From positions 1-32,948 of the forward strand of contig JAOTVU010000044.1 in assembly GCA_029863385.1 (NCBI GenBank): a DNA stretch of 32,948 nt. Direction: 5' to 3'. Positions within the stretch are counted from its first letter, which is position 1. Every line of letters begins with the position of its first letter. A program made the translations under genes and the position numbers. Shown piece after piece: positions 15,274-24,042 of the stretch. Source of the stretch: Acidimicrobiia bacterium. GTDB taxonomy: Bacteria > Actinomycetota > Acidimicrobiia > Acidimicrobiales > SZUA-35. The notes below the pieces were generated by a model. That model saw nothing but the letters and a program-made list of their open reading frames with translations. It searched no databases and had not been told where the DNA came from.

Positions 15274-16503
15274 CTACAGCGACTCGATCCAGGACCTCAT
15301 GGCCGACGGGGACATGACCTCGGGGTCGCCAAGCCGGCGGGGATCGATCCCCTCCAGCTCAGGCGGAACTTCGGCGACGACCCGTTCGAGGGTGCCGGCG
15401 TCGGCGAGTTCGTCGACGACGCGTGCCATCTCGACGTCGTGATCGACACCTCGGGCCCGCGCCGCAGCCACCAGACCCCGCAGCAGTGACTCCCAGGTCG
15501 TCATCGGGCCCTGCGTGATCGAAGCCGACTCGGCGAACGAGTCGATGAAGGCAAAGGGAACCGTGGTGATCACGCCGTCGGACGCGATCGTGGCGTAGAG
15601 CCAGTCGGAATCGAAGGAGAAGCCGAACGTCGACGGTGCGGCCAGGATGGGCTCCAGGGCCTGCCGGCCGTACAGCTTGAAGGCGGCCTGGGTGTCACGT
15701 AGCCCTCGATCGAACAGCTGCCGACCGACCATCCGCTGCATGTGGCGCAGCGCCACGATTCCCGGGCCCCACCGGGCCTCGGCCTTCACCAGGACCGAGT
15801 CGGAGCTCTTACGGTCACCGATCACGACGTCGGCCCCGTCGACGAAGCCGCCGATCAACAGCCCGATCTGGGCCAGGTCGACCGAATTGTCGGCGTCGGT
15901 CATGACCACGGCGTCCGCGCCGTCTGCCATAGCGGTGGCCGAACCGTACACGATGGCTCCGCCCTTCCGTGAATCGTCGACGGAGGCCAGGCCGGCCAGT
16001 GGGCCCTCGTCGGCCGGAACGACGTCACCAAGGCGTAGCACGGTGACCCGCTCACCCGATTCGTGGAGGGCCGCCCGCTCGGCGGCCACTGCAGCGGAAT
16101 CGTCGGGATCACCGTCGTCGACGACGTAGAGCCGCCAGCTCACCGGCGAGTCACCGAGCAGCCATTCCAGTTGATCCAGCTTGACGTGGAGGGAATCCTC
16201 CCCGGTCGGGTTGTCATCGCTCGGCGGTCGAAGGCGACGCTGCTCGCCCCACATGGCGATGACGACGGCCACGTTCAAGGGGGGCACGCCGTCGGCGATC
16301 CGCTGCCTCGATGCCGCCACCCGGGTGGCGACGCGCACGTCGAGCGGTTGGGTCTCGTCGTTCCCGAGCGACGTCAGCTCGTCGCCCGTCATTCCCGCGG
16401 CAAGCAGCGCATCGGCGATTGCCCTCACCCGCTGATGATGGGTTCGGTCGGCGATGACGTAGCCGTCGGCGCTGAGATCGAGTGCTGACTGGACGTCGGT
16501 CAT
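15274..16503 (-). CDS. family 2 glycosyltransferase-like protein
   Basis: The product has about 409 residues. A GT-A nucleotide-sugar domain is clear from about residue 75: NVAVVIAMWGE, WRLYVVDDGDPDDS, and ADAVVMTDADNSVDLAQIGLLIG, containing the DxD-like metal motif (TDADNS). GADVVIGDRKSSDS and FDRGLRDTQAAFKLYGRQAL resemble the acceptor and C-terminal motifs of polyprenyl-phosphate (DPM1/Alg5-like) transferases. No membrane segments are seen. It should transfer a sugar to a lipid or small acceptor in the cytoplasm. Start ATG 16503 has GGAGG 5 bases upstream; the frame continues upstream to 16599 without a better start. It is divergent from the molybdenum hydroxylase gene. Confidence 0.85.
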   Translation of the reverse strand: MTDVQSALDLSADGYVIADRTHHQRVRAIADALLAAGMTGDELTSLGNDETQPLDVRVATRVAASRQRIADGVPPLNVAVVIAMWGEQRRLRPPSDDNPTGEDSLHVKLDQLEWLLGDSPVSWRLYVVDDGDPDDSAAVAAERAALHESGERVTVLRLGDVVPADEGPLAGLASVDDSRKGGAIVYGSATAMADGADAVVMTDADNSVDLAQIGLLIGGFVDGADVVIGDRKSSDSVLVKAEARWGPGIVALRHMQRMVGRQLFDRGLRDTQAAFKLYGRQALEPILAAPSTFGFSFDSDWLYATIASDGVITTVPFAFIDSFAESASITQGPMTTWESLLRGLVAAARARGVDHDVEMARVVDELADAGTLERVVAEVPPELEGIDPRRLGDPEVMSPSAMRSWIESL

Positions 16504-16635
16504 TGAGCCTCCAGGTGGTTGCGCGAGCGGACGGGGCTCGATCGCTTGTCGGTGGGCCGATTCTAGAATCACCGGGCCGTTCCGCCACCTGCAGGCCACG
16601 ACCCGGGTCGTCGATCCCGACCGTTCAGTTTCGCA

Positions 16636-16667
16636 GCTTTACAAATTGTTCAGCGGAGCACTATCTT
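16636..16667 (+). promoter_or_regulatory. promoter and putative operator of the molybdenum hydroxylase gene
   Basis: TTTACA (16638-16643), an 18-base spacer and TATCTT (16662-16667) form a promoter about 70 bases ahead of ATG 16738. The block GCTTTACAAATTGTT (16636-16650) matches the YgfK promoter block at 13 of 15 bases and contains the perfect palindrome ACAAATTGT. The following spacer and -10 region are also alike apart from one extra base. Confidence 0.68.
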
Positions 16668-16737
16668 GGGCCGACGTAGCCACCGTCGACAACCCCAGGC
16701 TCAACAGAGGCTCCATCAGCAAGTGAGGCGCGCCCGC

Positions 16738-19398
16738 ATGACCGACTTCATCCTCAACGGCCGGCCGGTCTCGGCCTCCGATGGTCACGAGCATCTCCTC
16801 GCTGCGTTGCGGAACGAACTCGGCGTGATCTCCCCCAAGGACGGGTGCGCGCCCTCCGGTCAGTGCGGGTGCTGCACGGTCATCGTCGATGGGAAGGCCC
16901 GGGTGGCCTGCCAGACGCCGATGACCAAGGTCGATGGAGCCGAGGTGTTGACCGTCGAGGGACTCGATCCGGTCGAGGCGGCAGCCATGGCCACCGCCTT
17001 CGCCGCCCACGGTGCGCTGCAGTGCGGCTTCTGCACCCCCGGAATCGTGATGCGGACCAAGGCCATGATCGACAAGAGGGGCGCCGAGCTCCAACGCGAC
17101 GACGCCGCCCGTCTTCTCGGTGGCCACCTCTGCCGCTGTACCGGCTATGTGAAGATCCTCGACGCGATCGAGGACCTGGCCGCCGGTGAGGTTCCGGTGG
17201 CGGTCCATCCGAAGGGCATCGGCTCCCGCGGCGTCAAGTACGAAGCAGAACCGCTGACGTTGGGCTCGCGGCCCTACATCGACGACATGTCCCCGACCGG
17301 GCTGCTGCACGGAGCGGTGCGGCTGGCCGATCACGCCAGGGCCGACGTGCTGTCGATCGACACGTCGGCCGCGGAGGCCATGGACGGCGTCGAGCGGGTG
17401 ATCACCGCAGCCGATGTTCCGGGTGAACTACGGACGGGCCTGATTCACAAGGACTGGCCGGTGTTCATCCCGGTGGGAGGCCGCACGTCCTATCTCGGCG
17501 ACGTGCTGGCGCTGGTCGTGGCCGATGATCCGTTCACCGCACGACGAGCCGCAGCCGAGATCGAGATCACCTACGATGTGCTGCCACCCATGACCAATCC
17601 GGTCCTCAACATCGAATCGGACGAGGATGCGGTGTGGCAGCTGGACGGCAACGTCCTGTCGCGTTCGGTCTACCGGCGTGGCGACGCCGAAGCGGTGCTC
17701 GCCTCGTCGGCCTACACCGTGACCGAGACCTTCCAGACCCAGCGAATCGAACACGCCTTTCTGGAACCCGAATCGACCCTGGCCGTCCCGGTCCCGGCCG
17801 GACAGCCGCTTCCCCTGACCACCCGGCCCGGTGACGCCGCCGGCTTCGATCGGCTTCTCGTTTTCACCGGCGGGCAGGGCATCTGGGACGACCGCAACGA
17901 CATCGCTCGGATTCTCGCCGTCGACCCCGAGGTGATCGTCACCGAACTGGTTTCCAACGGGGGCGCGTTCGGCGGAAAGGAGGACATGTCGAACCAGGGC
18001 CAGACGGCGCTGGCCGCTTGGCTGCTGCAGCGGCCGGTTCGGACCACGCTCACCCGAGAGGAGTCGCTCCTCGTCCACCCCAAGCGCCACCCGATTCGCA
18101 TGACCTACCGGGCCGGCTGCGACGCCGACGGCAACCTGACGGCTCTGCACATCAGGATGATCGGCGATTCCGGCCCGTACGCGTCGGTGGGCATGAAGGT
18201 GCTGGAGCGGGCCGCGGGCCACGCCTCCGGACCCTACGTCGTCCCCAACATCGACGTCGAGGCCGTTGCCGCCCGATCCAACAACTCGGTGTGTGGCGCC
18301 TTTCGGGGCTTCGGGGCCAACCAGGCCCAGTTCGCCATGGAGGGGATCATGGACCGCCTGGCCGAAAAGGTCGGCATCAGCGGTTGGGAGATGCGGAACC
18401 GCAACGTGATCACCCCCGGCGTGGTGTGGGGGCCCGGTCAGATCATGGACGACGGCTGTCTCGGAGCCCGTGCCTGCCTCGATGCGGTCAAGCCGCATCA
18501 TGACGCGGCGGTCGCAGCGGGCAAGGCGGTCGGCCTCGGTCTCGGCCTGAAGAACTCGGGCCTCGGCAATGGATTCAAGGAGATCGCCCGCGCCGTCGTG
18601 CGTTTCGTTTCCGACGACGGCTCGGCGAACGGGTCCGGACCGAGGGTCGAGGTGCGCCACTGCTGGACCGAGATGGGCCAGGGCGTGCACACGGTGGCCC
18701 TGCAGGTCGCCGTCGAGGAGCTCGGCGTCGACGCCGAACGGATCGACGTGATCGTCGACTCGACCCGGGAGCTCGGCGCCGGGCAGACCACCGGCAGCCG
18801 AGGAACGCTCATGGGGGCCGGTTCGGTGGCCGACGCCTGCCGCAAGGCTCTGGCCGATGGCTGTCGGGTCGGCGTCGACTACGAGGGTGAATACCGGGTC
18901 GACTGGACCAACTCGCTCTCGGACGGTGTCGAGAACCCCGTGATCCATTCCACCTTCGGCTACGCCGCCCAGCTGGTGATCGCCGACCCCGAGACCGGCG
19001 ACGTGGAGGAAGTGGTGGCGGCGCACGACGTTGGACGGGCCGTCAACCCGCTGCTGTGCGAGGGGCAGGTCGAGGGAGCGGTTCACATGGGCCTCGGCTA
19101 CGCCCTCACCGAGGGGTTTCCGTGCGACACCGACGGTCGCCCGATCAACGACACGCTCCGAAGCCTCGCCATCATCCGCCCCAAGGACATGCCCAAGGTG
19201 ACCGTCATCCTCGTCGAATCACCGGAACCGAACTCGCCCTACGGCATCAAGGGAGTGGGCGAGATCGGTCTGGTGCCGACGGCCGGGGCCGTGGCCGCGG
19301 CGTTACGGCAGGCCACCGGCACGTGGCACACCGAACTGCCGATGGCCAACGAGAAGAACCGGGAACGGGCCGAGGCCTGGACGGCGGCCGGCGATTGA
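16738..19398 (+). CDS. xanthine dehydrogenase-family molybdenum hydroxylase, fused 2Fe-2S and Mo-cofactor domains (XdhD-like), no FAD domain
   Basis: The product has 886 residues. Residues 1-155 hold two 2Fe-2S clusters: plant-type DGCAPSGQCGCC (Cys37, 43, 45/46) plus Cys58, then QCGFCTPG and LCRCTGYVKI. From about 165 on is the molybdenum-binding part, with FTGGQGIWDDRNDIARIL, CGAFRGFGANQAQFAMEG, GAGQTTGSRGTLMGAGS and the late GIKGVGEIGLVPTAGAV whose Glu is the family's catalytic base. Family members hydroxylate purines, N-heterocycles or aldehydes. The layout equals E. coli XdhD and Desulfovibrio aldehyde oxidoreductase; linkage to YgfK- and SsnA-like genes favours XdhD. ATG 16738 has GAGG about 9 bases upstream; the longer frame to TTG 16666 overlaps the -10 box. 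No YgfM-like FAD subunit is in the window, so electrons may pass to the YgfK-like protein. Confidence 0.92.
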   Translation: MTDFILNGRPVSASDGHEHLLAALRNELGVISPKDGCAPSGQCGCCTVIVDGKARVACQTPMTKVDGAEVLTVEGLDPVEAAAMATAFAAHGALQCGFCTPGIVMRTKAMIDKRGAELQRDDAARLLGGHLCRCTGYVKILDAIEDLAAGEVPVAVHPKGIGSRGVKYEAEPLTLGSRPYIDDMSPTGLLHGAVRLADHARADVLSIDTSAAEAMDGVERVITAADVPGELRTGLIHKDWPVFIPVGGRTSYLGDVLALVVADDPFTARRAAAEIEITYDVLPPMTNPVLNIESDEDAVWQLDGNVLSRSVYRRGDAEAVLASSAYTVTETFQTQRIEHAFLEPESTLAVPVPAGQPLPLTTRPGDAAGFDRLLVFTGGQGIWDDRNDIARILAVDPEVIVTELVSNGGAFGGKEDMSNQGQTALAAWLLQRPVRTTLTREESLLVHPKRHPIRMTYRAGCDADGNLTALHIRMIGDSGPYASVGMKVLERAAGHASGPYVVPNIDVEAVAARSNNSVCGAFRGFGANQAQFAMEGIMDRLAEKVGISGWEMRNRNVITPGVVWGPGQIMDDGCLGARACLDAVKPHHDAAVAAGKAVGLGLGLKNSGLGNGFKEIARAVVRFVSDDGSANGSGPRVEVRHCWTEMGQGVHTVALQVAVEELGVDAERIDVIVDSTRELGAGQTTGSRGTLMGAGSVADACRKALADGCRVGVDYEGEYRVDWTNSLSDGVENPVIHSTFGYAAQLVIADPETGDVEEVVAAHDVGRAVNPLLCEGQVEGAVHMGLGYALTEGFPCDTDGRPINDTLRSLAIIRPKDMPKVTVILVESPEPNSPYGIKGVGEIGLVPTAGAVAAALRQATGTWHTELPMANEKNRERAEAWTAAGD

Positions 19399-19461
19399 CC
19401 GGTGCAGCAGTCGCCGTCGACGGGGGCGATCGTCCGACAGGGCGGGCGCCCGCTTCGGCGC

Positions 19462-19491
19462 TTCAACAAGAAGTTCAACGAGCGCTACCCT
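19462..19491 (+). promoter_or_regulatory. possible promoter of the SsnA-like gene (leaderless)
   Basis: TTCAAC (19462-19467), an 18-base spacer and TACCCT (19486-19491) precede ATG 19499 by 7 bases, and no ribosome binding site is present. The gene may thus have its own leaderless transcript besides read-through from the molybdenum hydroxylase gene. The 100-base spacer 19399-19498 shows nothing else. Confidence 0.42.
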
Positions 19492-19498
19492 GACCACG

Positions 19499-20554
19499 AT
19501 GACCCAGCCCGAGGACCGACCCGAGCTCGCTCCGAACCAGACGCCGGGTCTGGTCTGCTCGCACAATCACTTCTATTCCGCGCTGGCTCGGGGCATGCCC
19601 GCTCCGCCCCGTACGCCGACGTCGTTCCCCGAGATCCTCGAGTTGGTGTGGTGGCGGCTCGACCTCGCCCTAGACCTCGACCTCATCGAGTGGTCGGCCA
19701 AGCTGGCGGCGCTGACCGCACTGGAGTCGGGCTGTACCGCCATCATCGATCATCACGAGTCACCGAACGCCATCGAGGGCTCGCTGTCGGTGATCGCCGA
19801 TGCCTGCGCCGAGGTCGGCGTCCGGGTCAATTGCGCCTACGGCATCACCGACCGCCACGGCCCGGAAGGCGCAGCGGCCGGTCTGGCCGAGAACGATCGT
19901 TTCCTGTCCACCGGAGGTAGAGGCATGGTCGGCCTCCACGCCGCCTTCACGTGCGAACCAGACACCATCGCTGCGGCGGCCGAACTGGCCGAGCGCCACG
20001 GTGTGGGTGTGCACGTGCACGTGGCCGAGGGCGAGGTCGACACCTGGCGCCGGCTGCAGGGTCACACGAACGACCGGTGGCTCCTCATCCATGGCGTGCA
20101 CCTGCCCGACGACCACGGACTGGCGGGCACCATCGTGCACAACCCAAGATCCAACATGAACAACGCGGTCGGCTACGCCAACCCCCGACGATTCACCAAC
20201 CCGGTCGCGCTGGGCACCGACGGCATCGGCACCGACATGCTCGACGAGTTCCGGGTGGCCTTCGTGAAGACCCGGGAGGTCGATGTCACCGTAGGACCCG
20301 ACGTGGCCTGGAGTTGGCTGGAGAGGAACTGGTCGCTGTTCCCGGAGGCTGGGAGCGATGTCGTGACCTGGTCCTACGCACCGATGGAGCCGTGGCGCCT
20401 GGCCTACACCACCCAGGTCCGACCCACCAGAGTCGAGGTCGACGGCGAGGTCGTGTGGGTCGACGGCCGACCGACCAGGGTCGATGGCGACGAGATCAAG
20501 GCCAAAGCGGCCGAAGCGGCGCAACGCCTCTTCGCCCGTCTCGAATCATTCTGA
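19499..20554 (+). CDS. ssnA: SsnA-like amidohydrolase-superfamily aminohydrolase, short at the N-terminus
   Basis: The product has 351 residues. It closely follows E. coli Ssn[17 protein letters not shown] (metal-binding HxH), [71 protein letters not shown] and [15 protein letters not shown] (metal-binding Asp). SsnA belongs to the guanine deaminase/chlorohydrolase branch and is linked to purine breakdown; a deaminase or ring-opening role is inferred. E. coli SsnA has about 442 residues: here the N-terminal beta-sandwich strands (roughly 55 residues) are missing, and the frames just upstream do not encode them, while the C-terminal part ([20 protein letters not shown]) is kept. It lies 100 bases after the molybdenum hydroxylase and 38 before the first PLP enzyme. 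Confidence 0.87.
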   Translation: MTQPEDRPELAPNQTPGLVCSHNHFYSALARGMPAPPRTPTSFPEILELVWWRLDLALDLDLIEWSAKLAALTALESGCTAIIDHHESPNAIEGSLSVIADACAEVGVRVNCAYGITDRHGPEGAAAGLAENDRFLSTGGRGMVGLHAAFTCEPDTIAAAAELAERHGVGVHVHVAEGEVDTWRRLQGHTNDRWLLIHGVHLPDDHGLAGTIVHNPRSNMNNAVGYANPRRFTNPVALGTDGIGTDMLDEFRVAFVKTREVDVTVGPDVAWSWLERNWSLFPEAGSDVVTWSYAPMEPWRLAYTTQVRPTRVEVDGEVVWVDGRPTRVDGDEIKAKAAEAAQRLFARLESF

Positions 20555-20592
20555 CAATCCGACCATCGGCCCGCCGAAACGGAGAACGACCC

Positions 20593-22161
20593 GTGCCCCA
20601 GACTCCAACCAGCTCCACCCGCTCCCCCGGTGGAACGCTCGCCGTGTTCGACTCCTTCGCCCCCGATGGGCAGCAGGCGTACGACAACGCCGTCAAGCGC
20701 TTCCGGGAGCAGAACATCGTCCTGCCGACCTTCGCCCAGCTGCGTGACCCGTCGACCATCCCTGCGTCGACCCGGGAGCAGTTGGCGACGGTCGACAAGG
20801 ACGCCCCCGACAGCCGCAACCTCTTCCGGGTCCATTGGTTCAACGCCCACGGGGACGAACCGGGCAAGCCCAACTTCCCCGGATTCGTCGACGTTCCCGA
20901 TCATGTCGAGCTGCCGTCGGAGATGACGGGCGTCGACGCCCGCATCGTGCTGGCCTTCGGCAACCGGTTCCCGATGATCCGGGCCCACAAGGTGCTGGCC
21001 GCCTACTCGTGCCTGGTGGCCCGTCTCGTCACCGGCCGGTTCGATCCGACGGTCGGCCGAGCCATCTGGCCCTCCACCGGCAACTACGCCCGTGGTGGCG
21101 TTGCCATCTCGAAGATCATGGGTTGTCGGGGGGTGGCTGTGCTCCCCGAGGGCATGAGCCGGGAGCGGTTCGAATGGCTCGACCGGTGGATCGAACATCC
21201 CGACGACGTCATCCGAACCCATGGGACCGAGTCGAACGTCAAGGAGATCTACGACGAGTGCAATCGACTCGCCCGGGATCCGGAGAACATCATCCTGAAT
21301 CAGTTCAGCGAATTCTCGAACCACCTGGGCCACTACGGCGTGACCGGACCGGCTCTGGAGCGCGTTTTTCAGCACGCGACCGCCGAGCGACCGGGCCGCC
21401 TGGCTGCGTTCGTGTCGGCATCCGGGTCGGCCGGCACCCTCGGCGCCGGGGACTACCTGAAGGACGCACAAGATGCCCGCATCGTCGCCGTCGAGGCGCT
21501 CGAGTGTCCGACCATGCTCTACAACGGTTACGGCGAACACAACATCCAGGGCATCGGCGACAAACACATTCCGCTGATCCACAACGTCACCAACACCGAT
21601 CTCGTGGTCGGCATCAGCGACCAGTCGACCGACAAGCTCGACGTGCTGTTCAATTCGCCCGCCGGCCACCGCCTCCTGGCCGAACGGGGGGTGGACGTCC
21701 CGGTGGTCGACGCGCTGGTCGACATGGGCTACTCGTCGATCTGCAACACCCTGGCTGCGATCGCCGCGGCCAAACAGTGGGATCTCGGCGCCGACGAGGT
21801 GATCATCACCGTGGCCACCGACGGTTCCGAGCTCTACAACTCGGAGCGGGAAAAGGTGATGTCGCGCCACTTCGGTTCCGGGTTCGACGAGGACGATGCG
21901 GCCGCCGTCTTCGACCGGCATCTGGCCTCGGTCGACACCGACACCGACTTCGTCCGGTCGATGGAGATGGGGCCGATCGAGCGAAACCGGGTGTTCAATC
22001 TCGGCTACTTCACCTGGGTCGAGCAGCAGGGTATCGCCATCGAGGACTTCGACATCCGCCGGGACCAGGCCTGGTGGGGGTCGCTGCGAGGACTGCCCGA
22101 CCGCTGGGACGAGATGATCGAGGCCTTCAACGCCGAAACCGCCGCCAGACATGGCCGGTGA
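20593..22161 (+). CDS. fold-type II PLP-dependent enzyme (cysteine synthase/threonine dehydratase-like), 522 residues
   Basis: The product has 522 residues. Candidate PLP lysine lies in [16 protein letters not shown], the substrate loop in [20 protein letters not shown] (the STGN motif of the family) and the phosphate-binding loop in [32 protein letters not shown] and the last 100 residues extend beyond the core. Enzymes of this fold eliminate or replace beta substituents of amino acids. The E. coli purine-linked region encodes a fold-type II diaminopropionate ammonia-lyase (YgeX); this protein is not a clear YgeX but could serve a similar elimination step. GTG 20593 has GGAG 8 bases upstream. 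Its stop overlaps the next PLP gene by 11 bases, so the two are likely made together. Confidence 0.85.
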   Translation: MPQTPTSSTRSPGGTLAVFDSFAPDGQQAYDNAVKRFREQNIVLPTFAQLRDPSTIPASTREQLATVDKDAPDSRNLFRVHWFNAHGDEPGKPNFPGFVDVPDHVELPSEMTGVDARIVLAFGNRFPMIRAHKVLAAYSCLVARLVTGRFDPTVGRAIWPSTGNYARGGVAISKIMGCRGVAVLPEGMSRERFEWLDRWIEHPDDVIRTHGTESNVKEIYDECNRLARDPENIILNQFSEFSNHLGHYGVTGPALERVFQHATAERPGRLAAFVSASGSAGTLGAGDYLKDAQDARIVAVEALECPTMLYNGYGEHNIQGIGDKHIPLIHNVTNTDLVVGISDQSTDKLDVLFNSPAGHRLLAERGVDVPVVDALVDMGYSSICNTLAAIAAAKQWDLGADEVIITVATDGSELYNSEREKVMSRHFGSGFDEDDAAAVFDRHLASVDTDTDFVRSMEMGPIERNRVFNLGYFTWVEQQGIAIEDFDIRRDQAWWGSLRGLPDRWDEMIEAFNAETAARHGR

Positions 22162-23272
22162 CTTGCCACCCGGCGAGCAGAACCCGTTCATCCGATACCG
22201 GGAACGCCTCGACTCGTACCGGCGGGCCGTCGACGGCGGCCTGAGCGACGAGTGGTTCGTCGAGGCCGTTGGTGCGCTCGATGACGCGGTCGCGGCGATC
22301 GACGGCCATGGCTTCGTCGTAACGCCGGTGATCGACGGGACGGCGCTGGCCTCGGCCGCGGGACTCGATCCGGCCGTCGCCCTCACCGTCAAGGACGAAA
22401 CGGGCAACGTGTCGGGATCACACAAGGCACGACATCTCTTCGGCGTGGCACTCCACCTGCTCGTCGATGAGCAGCTCGGCCTTGCGCCGCCGGCCGGCGA
22501 CCGCCCTCCCCTGGCCATCGCCTCGTGCGGCAACGCCGCCCTGGCGGCCGGCGTCATCTCGGCGGCACTCAACCGGGAACTCCGGGTGTTCGTGCCGACG
22601 TGGGCCGAGGAGTCGGTGGTGCAGCGGCTACGCCACCTGGGAGCGACGGTCGAGCAATGTCCCCGCCGGGAGGGTGAAGCCGGTGATCCGGCCTACCTCC
22701 GCTATCAGGAGGCGGCCGGCGCCGATGCCCAGCCGTTCACCGTTCAAGGGACCGACACCCCGACCACCTTCGACGGCGGCCGAACCCTCGGTTGGGAGCT
22801 GGCCGAACAGGTTGGTTCGATCGACGCGATGTACATCCAGGTCGGTGGCGGGGCGTTGGCGACGTCGGTCTCTCTCGGTCTTCCCGACGCCACCCTGTAC
22901 CCGGTCCAGGCCGAGGGCTGTGCCCCGTTGCGACGAGCATGGGACCGGCTCATGCCCGAGTTCGACTTCGACGACGCGGCCGCCCATCCCGCCGACTTCA
23001 TGTGGCCGTGGGACGACGAGCCCACCAGCGTCGCAACCGGCATTCTCGACGACGTCACCTACGATTGGCTTCCGCTGCTGCGGCGGACGAAAGCGACCGG
23101 CGGCGAGCCGCTGGTCGTGCCCGAGTCGGTGATCGTCGACGCCCACCGACTCGCTCGGGAGCAGACGTCGATCCCGGTTTGCACCACCGGAACCGCCGGA
23201 CTGGCGGGCCTGCTCCACCACCGTCCACAATCCGGGCACGTCGCCGTCGCCTTCACCGGTGTCGAGCGCTGA
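22151..23272 (+). CDS. fold-type II PLP-dependent enzyme (threonine synthase/dehydratase-like), 373 residues
   Basis: The product has 373 residues. The PLP lysine is in [20 protein letters not shown], the substrate loop in [22 protein letters not shown] and the glycine-rich phosphate loop in [17 protein letters not shown]. Near the C-terminus, [14 protein letters not shown] is a further conserved loop. The layout is close to threonine synthase or threonine dehydratase, but it lies beside a second PLP enzyme and the SsnA-like gene, which argues for catabolism. ATG 22151 lies 11 bases inside the end of the upstream gene. The gene ends 8 bases before the convergent pyrE stop. Substrate not decidable from sequence. 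Confidence 0.87.
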   Translation: MAGDLPPGEQNPFIRYRERLDSYRRAVDGGLSDEWFVEAVGALDDAVAAIDGHGFVVTPVIDGTALASAAGLDPAVALTVKDETGNVSGSHKARHLFGVALHLLVDEQLGLAPPAGDRPPLAIASCGNAALAAGVISAALNRELRVFVPTWAEESVVQRLRHLGATVEQCPRREGEAGDPAYLRYQEAAGADAQPFTVQGTDTPTTFDGGRTLGWELAEQVGSIDAMYIQVGGGALATSVSLGLPDATLYPVQAEGCAPLRRAWDRLMPEFDFDDAAAHPADFMWPWDDEPTSVATGILDDVTYDWLPLLRRTKATGGEPLVVPESVIVDAHRLAREQTSIPVCTTGTAGLAGLLHHRPQSGHVAVAFTGVER

Positions 23273-23280
23273 TTCGAGGG

Positions 23281-23928
23281 CTACGCCCCGTATCGCTCCA
23301 GGTAGTCGCGCATCGACCGCAGCTGCGCTTCGTCAAGGTCGGCAAGGGACATGATGTCGTGCACGTCGACGATCGCGAAGGTCGGCATGGAGAATTCGTC
23401 GGCCAACGCCTCGAGTGCCGGGCGCTGGTCGACCCCGCGCTCGCACCGGTTGACCGAGACGACAAGACCGGCCAGCGTCACATCGGCCTGCGCCCGCAGC
23501 AGTGGCACCGACTCGCGCACCGCCGTCCCGGCGGTTGTGATGTCCTCGACGATCAGCACGCGGTCACCGGCGCCCAGGTGGTGACCGATCATGGTTCCAC
23601 CCTCACCATGATCCTTCGCCTCTTTGCGATTGAAGCAGTAGGCAACGTCGTGGCCCCGCTCGGCCAGGGCCGATGCCGTGGCGACAGCCAGAGGGATTCC
23701 CTTGTAGGCCGGGCCGAACAGCACGTCGAATCCGGTCCCGAGCCGGTCGAGGATCGCATCGGCGTAGAAGCCGCCGAGGCGCTTGATCTGGCTCCCGGTG
23801 CGATACAGCCCGGTGTTGATGAAGTAGGGGGTCTCCCGGCCGCTCTTGGTAACGAAGGACCCGAACCGCAACACATCGGCTTCGAGCATGAAGTCGACGA
23901 ACGCCTGCTTGTAGGACGGCGTCGTCAC
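23281..23928 (-). CDS. pyrE: orotate phosphoribosyltransferase
   Basis: The product has 215 residues from GTG 23928. It joins orotate to PRPP to make OMP in pyrimidine synthesis. Key motifs are FVTKSGRETPYFINTGLY (substrate region), VLFGPAYKGIPLAVATASAL, CFNRKEAKDHGEGG (catalytic Lys/Glu/His loop) and the PRPP-binding VLIVEDITTAGTAVRES. The frame reaches further upstream, but homology begins just after GTG 23928, and that GTG overlaps the stop of a 27-codon ORF as GTGA. No other pyr gene is near. Length and motifs are normal for the family. Regulation may run through the upstream short ORF. Confidence 0.93.
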   Translation of the reverse strand: MTTPSYKQAFVDFMLEADVLRFGSFVTKSGRETPYFINTGLYRTGSQIKRLGGFYADAILDRLGTGFDVLFGPAYKGIPLAVATASALAERGHDVAYCFNRKEAKDHGEGGTMIGHHLGAGDRVLIVEDITTAGTAVRESVPLLRAQADVTLAGLVVSVNRCERGVDQRPALEALADEFSMPTFAIVDVHDIMSLADLDEAQLRSMRDYLERYGA

Positions 23929-24008
23929 CGGTGGGCCTCGGTGTCGACCCGCTGAGCCTCGGGCATGCCGAGCGCCGGCCTCTCCAGTCGGTCGAACGTC
24001 GATGCCAT
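23925..24008 (-). CDS. possible leaderless leader ORF, 27 codons, coupled to pyrE
   Basis: ATG 24008 opens a 27-codon frame (begins MASTFDRLERPALGMPEAQR) ending in TGA at 23927-23925, which overlaps the pyrE GTG as GTGA. A TACGGT box at 24020-24015 lies 6 bases before the ATG, so the mRNA would begin at this ORF rather than at pyrE. This gives a reason for pyrE lacking a clear ribosome binding site: ribosomes could reach it by coupling. The peptide has no recognised domain. Confidence 0.5.
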   Translation of the reverse strand: MASTFDRLERPALGMPEAQRVDTEAHR

Positions 24009-24014
24009 GCCGAC

Positions 24015-24020
24015 ACCGTA
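24015..24020 (-). promoter_or_regulatory. -10 box for the pyrE leader ORF
   Basis: Read on the minus strand this is TACGGT, 6 bases before ATG 24008. The -35 region (24038-24043) reads TCGTAG, a poor match, and touches the edge of the hairpin at 24043-24088. Confidence 0.4.
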
Positions 24021-24042
24021 CAGCGATTGTCCGCCCCCTACG

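Noticed and set aside
17428..19086. Long open frame (552 codons) on the minus strand
   Set aside because: It lies opposite the molybdenum hydroxylase gene, is rich in His, Asp, Gly and Val in a mirror of its codon bias, and has no recognisable motif. Other long antisense frames (9743-11461, 20404-22572, 25561-27720, 29072-30247) were dropped for the same reason.
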